DNA of 64,000 nt, from contig NW_024468915.1 of NCBI RefSeq assembly GCF_011745365.1, forward strand, positions 2,334,653 to 2,398,652, read 5' to 3'. How positions within the stretch are numbered: position 1 is the first letter of the stretch; each line of letters begins with the position of its first letter. Source of the DNA: Cryphonectria parasitica EP155 (lineage: Eukaryota > Ascomycota > Sordariomycetes > Diaporthales > Cryphonectriaceae). Shown piece by piece: positions 45,890 to 56,329 of the stretch. Below the pieces are notes generated by a model. That model did no database searches. It was given only the letters and a program-made list of their open reading frames with translations, and was not told the origin of the DNA. Both the position numbers and the translations under genes were made by a program.

Positions 45890-48656
45890 TCACACCACGT
45901 TCCCTGAACTTCTCAAAGAATTATCGACCATCTTGTGCTCGTATATGCCAACGGACCCAGTCGCATCTCCAACGATAAACTGGTCACCGTCTGAAGAGAA
46001 AGAGATAAAAGTAATCCTCGAGAGGTCCATAAGCTGATCACAGCCCCTCATGAGCCCACTGGCTCCCTGCGGTGTAGGTGTCCTCCAGAGCTCGTGTCCT
46101 CCGTTCATGGCGTCCAGAATCACCATGCAGACGTCTCTCCCCTCCTTCGTGTCTGGGCCGGGACCTTGCCGGTACGCCACATAGCGACAATCGGGACTGA
46201 TACAAGCTATTGTGTTCTCGTTCGGGATGGCAAACAAATCGGTCCTGTCCGTCTCAAAATCCCAGACCAGCACATAGCGCTCAAGCTGTGTGACCGGCTC
46301 CACCTGCCATGCGCCAGGCCGCCCTATCACCCGAACATGGTGCGGGATCCAGATGGAGACGACGGTGCTGCCGTGGGTCGCGAGACCACAGGGCAGCGAT
46401 CCTTGCAGCTCTGCGTACCTGGTGGGCATGCAGGACCGGCGGGTCAGTGAGGACTGGACCGCGGGGTCTGCGGCGAGATCCCACACCATCAACATGGCTG
46501 CGTGTTCTGGAGGGGGGTGGCCTGGCCTGGGCGGTCGTGGTCCTGCAGCGGCCACGAGGAGTGGTCCTGTCGCCGAGTACACCATTTCTGGAAACGTGGG
46601 AATATGAGGGAGTCCGGCCTTGGCGAGGTGGATGGTTGTGGGTGAGCCGAAGACATTCATCTTCGAATTGGCGGCATGGTGTGAAAAGTTGTTGCTGTTG
46701 CCCTGGGCGACTGGAAACAGGTAGATTGCGTTTTCCCCCTCTCGGTAACAAGCCAGTGGCGGATAGTTCGTCTCAAACATGTCCTTTCTGGCAGCCGTCC
46801 AACGGAACACAGAGTCGATCACTTGCAATTTCTTCTTGGATTCCCAGTTCCAGATCTCCAGGCTATCTCCGAATCCTGCAGCGACGGCCATCAGGCTCCT
46901 GGTCTCTGAGATGATGGCGTGGCTGGTCACGAAGAAATCCCGTGACCGCTCCTGCATCTGGATGTAGAAGCTAATCTTGAGAGATGCCTGGACGTTGCAC
47001 TGGGGGAGTCCGTGGACCTTGATAGTCTTGTCTCCGTACTTGCTGGCGATTATGTATGCAGACGGTGACAGATCAGCGTAGAAGACGGCAGACCCATGCA
47101 CTGGAGCTTTATGGTCCTTGCCAGGGTTGGATAGCAATCTTGTGCGTACCAGTTCTGTGCGAGTGTTTCTGGAGTAGTCTGGTCTCCATATCGCAGGAAT
47201 ATCAAACGGGTCTATGACGATCTTGTCTGGTGGGCTGGTCGCGAAGGATGGTAGCTGACTACCACCAGCCAACGTACGTCCTGCGGTATGTTGAGGGGAC
47301 GAAGGCATTAGAATATTAGATTGAGAGTTATGATCCACGATATCATTAACAACTGGAGACGGGGTGTTGGTAGCTGTTGGTGTTGCGTGTGACGGCGAGG
47401 CCACCACGTCTTCTTCGTCCATCGAAGTCAATGTTCGCCGCTGCTGCTGAGTATGTTTCGGGGCCGACATGGGAATAAAAGTGTTCGAGAGCTCTCTTGA
47501 ACCTGAGCTTGAGGGATACGACGATGTAGAACCACGTGATGTGTAAGAAACCACCGAGGATTGCCCGCACGTATCCAGAGCGCTGCTGGCCACCGAAGTA
47601 GAATCGTCCGCCAGAGTTTTCTCCATGGTTCTCTCTGACGAGGGACGAGAGGGAGAGCTCTGCAGCGACGGGACCGAGAGGCTGTTGAGTTTTTTGGGTG
47701 CACCCATTGACAATCTTGCAAGAGCTTTCACGAGTTTGTTTGTACCCTTGCGGTTTTCAGTGGCAACGGCAGCTGGTGGCGAGTCTGCTGGTCCTGGTTC
47801 GGGGGTCATTCTTGAGGCCATGCTAAGTAAATCGCATTTCAGTTAATCACATAGACAGGGAACAAATATTCTTGTCAGTAGGTATGATTGACATACCTTA
47901 ACTCATCACGCTCGCTCATTTGACTTCCTCCGCAGGATGCTGCCTCGAGGGCTTGAATGAGGCTGGGCTTTTTGTCTTCCTGATTTCGACACTTGCTTTG
48001 TATGTACAGCCGCACCTCATCGAGAGAAGACCAAAGTGCCTGCTTCAGGGGGTCTTCACGATCACCCTCTTGAACTTGTTGCAGCATTCGACGAATCAGA
48101 GCTAGAAGCCTTCTTGTGTCGTGATCGAGGTATGTGCCGAAGAAATTGGCGTCAATAGCATCGTCTTCCGGTCCTGCCCTAAAATATCAACACCGTCCAG
48201 CGGTCAGTACCCTTCATATTCTAATATGAGTGGTAGCAGATTGGAAACAGATTTTATTTCTTTTACGTACAGGTTCACTGCCTCGAGCGCCAGTTGTAAG
48301 GCTCTTCGACAGGTACACAGATTGCTATGCAGTTGCTGAAGGTTATCGGTGGACGGAATTGCGTCCTGATGTGCGTCGCGGGGGGTTTTTTCAACCCACT
48401 CGTCGATGTGGGAAAGCACATCTCCACAGCTGCGCACGATCTTTAATATCGGAGGCTGCAGCTGACGAGGTATGACGAGGTCGGGATCTCCTAGGCGCTC
48501 GAGCGGAACTTTGAGGTCGAGCAGCTCGTATGTGAGAGAGTCAAATAATGCAGTTGCGGTGTACGCACTCTGCAGAATGTCATCCACGGCGGTACAGGTA
48601 CGGGAAGCCGCAGAGAGGGCATACAGAACCGCAGCCTTGAGGAGATAAGAGTCCAT
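45890..48656 (-). CDS. STAND-type fungal N-terminal domain joined to a WD-like beta-propeller
   Basis: Exons 48656-48271, 48178-47897 and 47822-45890 make one 866-residue frame, and both junctions preserve phase. Residues 1-220 are helical and resemble the N-terminal domains that precede NACHT/NB-ARC and other modules in fungal STAND (NLR-like) proteins. Typical elements are a start with MDSYLLKAAVLYALSAASR, a mid HIDEWVEK region, and a stretch around ANFFGTYLDHDTRRLLALIRRMLQ. Residues 225-410 are Ser/Thr/Pro-rich linker. Residues 425-860 contain WD-like blades with LEIWNW, LMVWDL, VLVWDFE and VGIYEH blade-end signatures. No Walker A or other NTPase motif lies between. This fits an NLR-derived or accessory protein rather than a complete receptor. 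The domain assignment is by pattern, so the function is unknown. Confidence 0.72.
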
Positions 48657-50297
48657 GGTGAGAAGATGATCGAGTCTTCTCTTTTGCGAAACTGGTGCGC
48701 AACGTGTTCGAGTTCCCTTTCAGCAACCAGAACAGAATCGGCAAACATCTTCTTGGGCTGGCTACATTAGAACGGTGAACAACTACTGTTAAATCAGGGC
48801 ATGTTGTCGACGACCCGAACATGTAATCTGACACATGACACTCAGCCACATGTAGTCAGTCTTCCCATATTCCCAGCGTGGTAGAGATTTGTGATGATCA
48901 TGGCGCCAAGGAGACACCAGATAGGACATAACTGGACCCCGTCAGCCCTTCTGTAAGCAACTGGCTGCGATGTTCCGCCATTCTGCGGCGTCACTGTACA
49001 CACAATTAGAGTGTGGGACCTCGCAAAGGAACGAATCGATCTGAGAAATGTGTCTCGTCCCGGCGGTGATGCCTAGGGCCGTAGACTGGATCGGGAAAGA
49101 CTGTCTCACACACTGCAGTTAGGTCTTACAACCGTATGTGTCCCTACTAAGTTACACGGCAATCAAAGGCTTGGGTCTTAGAGAGATGTGTAAGCAGAAT
49201 TCCGTGGTTCAGCATGTACCGACTGCCGGTTTGCGAGGACGTCAGGAGCAGTGCTGAAGAAGAATGCCATGAGAGAGAAAAGAAAGGAAATCAACAGAGT
49301 ATAAACAAGAGCATTCCAAGAACAATGAATAACCAGCGTTCATACCATCCCAGCCTACCTCAATTTTGCCATTGCACGTGGCTTCAAACAGTGCAGGGAA
49401 TACTAGGGATCATTAAGCACCGGTTTCTAGGCTCAACTTAGAAATTATGTCAAGTAATCACTTATCCGAACAGGACCTCAACATTATGATCATGTCCCAT
49501 AGTTGAGTCGACAATCAACAGTCAGTCTCGCACAGTTAGGGAGCACAACAGGGAAAGAACACAAACAAAACGCCACATTGATTAACCATGCATGACATCA
49601 GTGGCCATTTAAAATCATGCCTCGGATATGGAAATCGCGCGGTTACATGTTTACTATGAAGGATTCCTAGGAGGGGGGAGAAGAGAAAAGAGAAGAGAAA
49701 AGAAAAGAGCAGACGTCAAGATAAGCGCGATAGAAACGTTTTGAAACATGGGTCTGCATGCAGGGTTGAAACGGTTTATATGAAAGGATCCATAGGGCAG
49801 GGATGTCAATCATCGAAATTCAGCCTCAGTTTGAAGGGGTGGCCCCACGAGAGGTGCTCCTAGGACCAATTTCCACCACTGAGAGCAAGAGAGGATCTCG
49901 TTTCGATGATCGTGAAACAAAATGTAAATGACATCAGGTGCAGAGAAAATCCACCATGGCGGCTCAGCAGCCAAGCGAGGCAAGTCGTCCTTCAGGGGTG
50001 ATGTCGGTTGATTCCGAGGAAGCAAAGCATTTTAGACCATGTAACCGTCTTATATATTCGAGCTGGGACTCCGTGGTGGTGCTCAGTCTGTTGTTGATAT
50101 CAGCCAACCTCGACTGTCACAGCTTGTTTGTACGGTGTTCCAACCGAGCCACTCTTTCTATTCGTCATTCTTTTCGTGAACTTCACTGTGTGAAGCTGGA
50201 CATTCCTTTTTTTTTTCTTTTTGCCAACATTGAAACTATCTTCCACCAAAGTCCCTCCTTTACCCCTTCTCAAGACTTATAAACAACAATCATCACA
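48657..50297. other. Divergent promoter region
   Basis: About 1.6 kb between the STAND/propeller gene and the AA9 gene, divergently transcribed. No gene-like frame is present. A purine-rich GAAAAGA stretch lies at 49675-49712. A TATATAT at 50051-50057 lies about 240 bp before the AA9 start, followed by a T-rich leader. A GGCCCCAC match near 49835-49842 fits a CreA/CRE1-type SYGGRG site on the minus strand, but such six-base matches are common by chance. Confidence 0.35.
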
Positions 50298-51492
50298 ATG
50301 GTGTCCAAGTTTCAATCTACGGCCATCCTCCTGGGTGCTCTGGCCGGCACTGCTCTGGGTCACGGTCACGTCACGGGTATTGTGGCCGACGGCGTTTACT
50401 ATGGCGGCTTCTCGCTTGACTACTACTACGAGAAGGAGAACACAGGCACCTTTACCGAGTCTGTCGGTTGGTGGGCTGAGGATCTCGACAATGGATACAT
50501 TGCCCCCAGCGCCTACAACACTTCCGACATCATCTGCCACCTGGACGGCCAGCCTGCCAACCTGACTGCCACCGTCAAGGCTGGTGGTACTGTCGAGTTC
50601 CAGTGGACGGCTTGGCCTCATCCTGGTCCCGTCCTCACCTACGTGGCCCTGTGCCCTGGTGACTGCACCGACCCTACAATGGACAAGACTGCTCTCGAGT
50701 GGGTCAAGATCGACGAGGGTGGCTTCGATGTGCCCTCGCAGACCTGGGCGTCCTACGATCTTATCGCCAACAACAACTCGTGGACCTCGACCGTGCCCTC
50801 GGACCTGGCTGCGGGCAACTACGTCTTCAGACATGAGATTATTGCTGTCCACGGTTCAGAGAGTCTGAATGGTGCTCAGAACTACCCTCAGTGTGTCAAC
50901 ATTCAGGTCACCGGCAGCGGCACCACAAGCCCATCGGGCACTCTGGGTACGGAGCTCTACCACGAGACCGACCCTGGCATCTACTTCAACCCGTTCGTCG
51001 ACCCCTCGCCCCCTCTCCCTTTATATGTATACTTTCACCTTTATACAACTTACTAACAAGTTATGGACCAATTCTTCTAGTTACACCACGCTGTTGAACT
51101 ACACAATCCCGGGTCCCGCTCTGATGGAGGGTGGAACCAACCAGACCGTGACTGCGACCACAGGTGCCGCCGCCGCCACATCCGCCGCGTCCAGTGCTGC
51201 GTCGACCAGCGCTGCTGCCGCCGTGACCACCTCGGCGGCTGCGACTTCGTCTTCTGCTGCTGCTGCCGCTGCCACAACGAGCTCAGCAGCCGCCGTGGCC
51301 GCCACCACGTCTTCGACCGCTCCTGAGACTACAGCAGCGGCCGCCACCTCGAGCTCTGCTGCTGCTGCCGAGACAACGGTTGCCGTAGCTGCTGCTTCTA
51401 CATCTGTCAGCTCTGCTGCGTCTGCTGCCACCACTACCGCCAAGTCCTCGTGCTCCAAGAAGCGCAGACACGCTCGTGATGTGTCTCTGTAA
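50298..51492 (+). CDS. AA9 lytic polysaccharide monooxygenase (former GH61)
   Basis: Secreted copper enzyme that oxidatively cleaves cellulose or related beta-glucans. Exons 50298-50992 and 51081-51492 give 368 residues. The 88-bp intron uses a rare GTTCGT donor but has a clear CTAAC branch site, and splicing restores the family motif [16 protein letters not shown]. The signal peptide ends before His22, which becomes the mature N-terminal copper-binding His. The second ligand His is in AWPHPGP (residue 108) and the axial Tyr is in NYPQCVN (residue 196), so the histidine brace is intact. Paired Cys are present. After the catalytic domain (about 235) comes a long Ala/Ser/Thr-rich tail ending in the basic string KKRRHARD, with no CBM1. 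Unspliced, the frame would stop at 51056 and lose the last strand and tail. Confidence 0.95.
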
Positions 51493-52289
51493 GGTGTTGT
51501 GAACTGACAGATGACGGTGTCAGAGAAGAAGAAGGGAAGACAAGGAAATTTTTTGGCTTGATGGAATTTCATGTCAACTTGGTGGGGGGTTGGTTTTATT
51601 TTTCAGCGTGTATTTAGTTATGACATATCTCGTCAAGTTCAAGTGTCCATAAGTATGAATAAGAACTTGCCTATTAAAAGGAATCTTTTTGTGTCTTAAT
51701 TAACACGCTCCCATGTTTCCCACCCCGCGCAATGGGCACTGCTCTATATCTACTTTTATGCACACTAAATGCCACATCCCGAGATCTCGGCCAGTTCGGC
51801 ACCAAGTAGTTCAGAAAAATAAAGAAAGAAGAAGTCCGAGCCCTCCTCTACTTCATCAGCCTCGTCTGTTCGCCCGGAGTGTTTACAAATTACAGGAATA
51901 GCGTTCTCCCTGTGCTCCGTCTCACCCACCGAGCGTCTTCTTTAGCTTCTCCACTGCCTGAACACAACGCCCCCTCGAGCCGACTTAGCTCTCGACCTAA
52001 ATGCCGATGGCTTCGTTCTAGCATCCACGCCACGCTTCAGCAGGCTGTCTAGTCACGATCGTAGCGTTCGGGATTCTCGTAGTGCTTCATCGGATGCCTG
52101 GTCTCCAAAATACTTTTTTCCCGTACCGTGAGACTTTGGTCCGCGCCTTTTCTCTCGCTCTGTCCTCCTCTGTCTCTATTAAAATAAATGCAATGTCCTC
52201 TCCTCGCGAAGGCACATGTGCGGTGGTAGCTGTGCCTCAGTGTGGCAGAGCAAATTCAGCCGTCTCTCAAGAGAAAAGAGATCAACACG
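51493..52289. other. Intergenic region
   Basis: About 800 bases between tandem genes. It holds the 3' region of the AA9 gene and the promoter and pyrimidine-rich leader of the CFEM receptor gene. No gene is seen. Confidence 0.4.
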
Positions 52290-53793
52290 ATGTCTCCAAG
52301 GCTAATATTTGTGCTGCTTCTCGTCACATTGTTCCACCAGATATGTTCGGCGCAGACAAACGAGACTGCTTTCCTTGACGCCTTCAGTCATATATCAGCA
52401 TGTGCTGTACGTCTTCGCCCTTCATTGTTGTTGGGCAGGATTTCCAAGGTCGTGATATTTTATGGCAACTGACAATAATTCGGTATGATTTAGCAAACCT
52501 GCGTGATCTCGGCCATCCCCCAGTCCGCGTGTGCATCATTCACCAACACCAGCTGCATCTGCACCAACACACAACTCGCTCAGGCGACAAAGGCATGTTT
52601 GCTCGAGGACTGCACCGTGGCCGACTCCCTCGACGTCGCCAAGGCACAAGCTGATGCATGTGACTATCCGGTCCGCTCCATGAGGGGGACCCTGCTTGCT
52701 CCTCTGGCTATCGAGCTGTTGGCCTTCCCGGCGGTCCTCTTACGCCTCTACGGCAGATGGAGGTATGCACCACGCTACGAGGTGGACGACTGGATCATGG
52801 TGGTCTGTTTTCCTATTTGGATTGTCTTTGAAATCCTTGGTCACTACAGTAGGTGATAAGACTTCCCTTCTTTTTTTCTTTTTCCATATGATATATCAAG
52901 ATACAAAATAAAAGAAATGACTCTGCTAACACTCCACAGTTGGTCAACTCGGCTTTGGCCTCGACATCTGGGAGGTGGACCAGGCCGACTTCACCTTTGC
53001 CCTCAAGCTCTTCTACGCAGACGAGTCCCTCTACCTCGCCGTCCTCGTCCTCACCAAGCTAGCCATGCTCTTCTGCTTCCTCCGCATCTTCCCCCAGAAA
53101 ACCTTCCGCCGCGTCTGCTACGGCCTGATCGCCTGGGTCGCCCTGAGCGGCACCATCTTCGTCTTCCTGCAGATCTTCCAGTGCGTACCCATCTCGTTTG
53201 TCTGGGAGGGATGGCTCCTCAAGGAGACCTCCTCTAACCCGCACCGCTGCCTCAACGTGCACGCCCTCGCCTACGCCGCCGGCGCCACAAGCATCGCCCA
53301 GGACGCCGCCATCCTCGTCGCCCCCATGCCGCTGCTGCGCAACCTGCACACCACCGCCCGCCTCAAGCTCGAGGTGTGTCTCATGTTCAGCCTGGGCTTC
53401 TTCATCCTGCTGACGAGCTGCATCCGGCTCGGGTTCATCGTGCGCTTCGCGCAGTCGTCGAACCCCTCGTGGGACAACACTGGCCCTCTGATCTGGTCTG
53501 GTCTGGAGTGCGCGGTGTCCATGATCGTGACGAGCTTGCCGGCGATTCGGCACCTGTCGAACAGCTCTAGGAGCCGGCGGTTGAGGGCGACTGGAGGGGG
53601 GAAGGCTGCAGCGACCTATGCTACGGGCGGGTCATCTTCGCGAGGAGGATACAATTCTCGGGGATATGTGAGGAAAGGGGACGGGGGTAGTGCCGTCGTT
53701 GGCTTGACAGGACCGACGCTGCATCTTAGCGAGAGTCAGATCGAACTAGACCACCGGAAAGGAGTGTCGTCAAGTGAGCTTGAGGTTGAGTAG
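52290..53793 (+). CDS. CFEM-domain seven-helix receptor (PTH11-type)
   Basis: Exons 52290-52406, 52494-52848 and 52940-53793 give 441 residues. A signal peptide covers about 1-22. The CFEM domain (about 28-98) has all eight Cys in the expected order (SACAQTC, SAC, SCIC, KACLLEDC, DAC), divided by intron 1. Then follow seven membrane spans from residue 105 to about 360, with the fungal integral-membrane motif YEVDDWIM after span 1 and DIWEVDQADFTFALKLFYADESLY before span 3. A cytosolic Arg/Ser/Gly-rich tail completes the PTH11-like receptor layout. Known members sense host or surface cues in plant pathogens such as Magnaporthe; many relatives are uncharacterised. The ligand is unknown. The start at 52290 was chosen because it begins directly at the signal peptide. 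Confidence 0.93.
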
Positions 53794-54264
53794 ATTGTTG
53801 ACTCCACCTTTCATGAATATATGTCTGAAGTATCCCTCCATTTTTCCACGCTGGTTCTCGCTCTTACTCTATACTTGTGTGTATGCTACAATATCATGTC
53901 GAAGTGCCCGAGACAAGCAGTCTTCTCTACAGCTGTTTGTAATATCAATGACGTTGACTCGACATGAGACCAACATAAATTGCCGTGTTATTGCCGGTAG
54001 ACTCTCTCTTCGAAGTTTCTCTCTATCCTCTTCTCTAAACCTCTGTCTGGTTATTTCTATGCTCATCATCTTATACAGTCGACATCCATGCCGGCTCCGT
54101 GCTCAGTCTGGCCGTATACAGATCGTTCGCCGTCACAGCCCCGCTGTAAGCTCCACGGCGGTAGATGTCCCAATCCCTAATCATACAGCATTGTTAATAT
54201 CCTGTCGATCCAAAAGGGCGAGTAAGGATCCCATGTTGAATAGAATCAGAAAAGAAATTCCAAC
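53794..54264. other. Intergenic region between converging genes
   Basis: About 470 bases between the 3' ends of the receptor and the amylase genes. No gene is evident. Confidence 0.4.
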
Positions 54265-56329
54265 TCACAACACAAAGTTGTCCAGCTCGTCCCGCCGAGG
54301 AGCATGGCGATGCACCCAGACAGCGACGCTTCTCGGCGCACAACCAAAGACCCCCCAGCCCTCGTCATCGATCCTAACCTCGCCCCAGCATCCGCCAAGG
54401 ATGTCAGTCCAGATCTCGCCTGCGTGCTGCTTCCCGACACACATGGCCTTGCTACCAAACTCGCGCGCGTTCGTCATGATGACCGCCAGGCCGGCCCTCT
54501 TCCAGGTACAGGATCCCCCGTCGGCGGGGTGCGGGGCCTGGCCCTGCCTGGTGAAGCCTATACAGTGCGGCTGGTCAAGATAATCGATCTGTGGGCCGTA
54601 GGCATAGAGCTTGCGGGCCAGGAGAAGCCGCGGGAGGGTCTTCTCGCCAAAGGGGGGTTGGGCGAATCCGCTGCCGTCTGGCTTGGAATAACCGTATAGA
54701 TCGCCGTAGAAAACACATGGGAGACCGCAGTTTGCACGCAGGAGGATGAGTGCGTAGGCGAGGGGGACGAAGAATTCTGCTACTGGCGTCTTCGAAGGAG
54801 GTCAGTGTTATTTGAGTATTCTCAAGTCTCGTATAGACCGTGTGTTCGTCGTAGGAGGGGGTGTTACTGCAATACTACTGACTTCTAAAGATTGACCTTC
54901 CATCTAGATACAAAGGCAATAATACATATTAGTATGCGTGTTATGAATGAATGAACGAGTATTATGAAGGAGGAAGATTTATGCCGTAAGCATAGCTTAC
55001 GTACCGTATCATGATTTGCAACAAAAGTCTAAAAACACAAGTTAGAAAGGTTATGTATGTGCCGCTGTGAATCAAGATACCCTGGAACATACCACAGCAT
55101 TATTCGGTTTCAGCGAGACTAACGTCCCGTCAAAGACACTTCGAAGATCTGTATTCTGATGTCTTGACAGCCGGGAAAAGTTGGACACGAGCCTCACATC
55201 GAACAGAGACAGGCAATGATCCATGTACTCAATGTACTTGGCCAGCACGTTCAGGTTCTCCCGCCAGTATTCGCCAACAATGAACCAGTTCTTTCCGACA
55301 GTGGCACGCACATGTCTGAGGAAGTCTCTCAGGAAGGAAGCAGAATAGTGTTTGATGGCGTCCAGGCGCAGCCCTCCCAGTGGGATTTGTTGTGCAAGCC
55401 ACTGGACCCAGTAGAACAGGTCCTGGCGAACTTCTGGGTTCCTATGGTCGACATTTGCAAACATGCTGGATAAAGCATGAATGATTAATAAGAATAGTAC
55501 GCAAAAGGGAATAACACAAATGATAAGAATATGCTGGGGGCGGATCGGAGGGCCATCTTACAGGTAATCGTAATTGCCGAGCTCCTCATCGACATCTTGG
55601 GCCCATTCCTTGCCTTCAAATTTCCATACGCCGTGGGTCTTGAGGTGATGGCAGTAGTCTATGCCATTGAAGTGAGTTTGGTTCCATCTCAGCGGGCTGT
55701 ATCCAGAGCCCCGACCGGGAAAGTCATAGCCACACCACGCTTCGATCTCTCCTGGCTTTCCCACAGACACCAACCGATCTAGCAACGAGACAACTTGCGT
55801 CAGATTTTCTTTCTGCCAACAGGTTTTTTTTGGGGGGGGGGGCGGGGGGGGATAACACAATATCAGACTCACTTTTGGGGTCAACTTTTGTCGCCAGCAC
55901 CGTCTCAGCACGGTCAGCAGAGGCTTTGTGGTTAAGCACAGCATCAAATAAAATGCTGATGCCACGGCCCCTGGCTCTCTCTGCCAGAGCGATGAGCTCC
56001 TCCTTGGTGCCCCACTTGGTAGCCCTGCCACCCTTCTGGTCGAACTCGCCCAAGTCAAAGAGGTCGTAGAGGTCATAACCGTTGCTCGTGTGCCAGCCAG
56101 CCTTGCAGGCGGGGGGAATCCATATGCTTGTGATGCCCAAAGCCTCGAGGCTCGGGAGGGCGTTGTCGAGTCGCTGCCAGTGCTTCTGGTCGGATGGGAC
56201 ATACCACTCGAATCCTTGAAACATGGTCTGATTGGTGTTGGCTGTGGTGGTAGGAGGCGAGGAGGAGGAGTCTTTTGCGTGGCCTGCGCGCCCACCACGG
56301 CGTAGAGGGAGAGGCGGGAAGTTGACCAT
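54265..56329 (-). CDS. GH13 alpha-amylase, intracellular GH13_5-like type
   Basis: Cleaves internal alpha-1,4 glucosidic bonds. Six predicted exons: 56329-55873, 55778-55562, 55465-55093, 55028-55005 (24 bp), 54903-54883 (21 bp) and 54789-54265, giving 538 residues. Conserved regions are all present: DAVLNHKA (region I), LRLDAIKH with nucleophile Asp260, VGEYWRE with acid/base Glu290, and VANHD with Asp356. The motifs VDPK, EIEAW and DFPGRG, the NYDYL...VDHRNPEVR stretch and PLAYALILLR match the GH13_5 type also found in bacilli and in fungal intracellular amylases (for example Histoplasma Amy1, linked to alpha-1,3-glucan synthesis). No signal peptide is seen: the N-terminus is polar and Arg/Gly-rich, so the enzyme is probably cytosolic. 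The two microexons supply the NHDT and GQSLE pieces, and without them the catalytic Asp is lost. A long G-tract lies within intron 1. Confidence 0.92.
55824..55851. repeat. T8/G11-C-G8 homopolymer tract inside an intron
   Basis: Eight T then eleven G, one C and eight G on the plus strand, lying inside intron 1 of the amylase gene (C-rich in the pre-mRNA). It has G-quadruplex potential on the plus strand and is also a likely place for sequencing length error. Confidence 0.9.

Noticed and set aside
51099..51572. 157-codon frame antisense to the AA9 tail
   Set aside because: Ala/Val-rich shadow of the Ala/Ser/Thr tail; no independent features.
55779..55872. Reading through amylase intron 1 as coding
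   Set aside because: It would insert poly-Pro from the G/C tract. Removing 55872-55779 gives the correct family length between VDPK and EIEAW.
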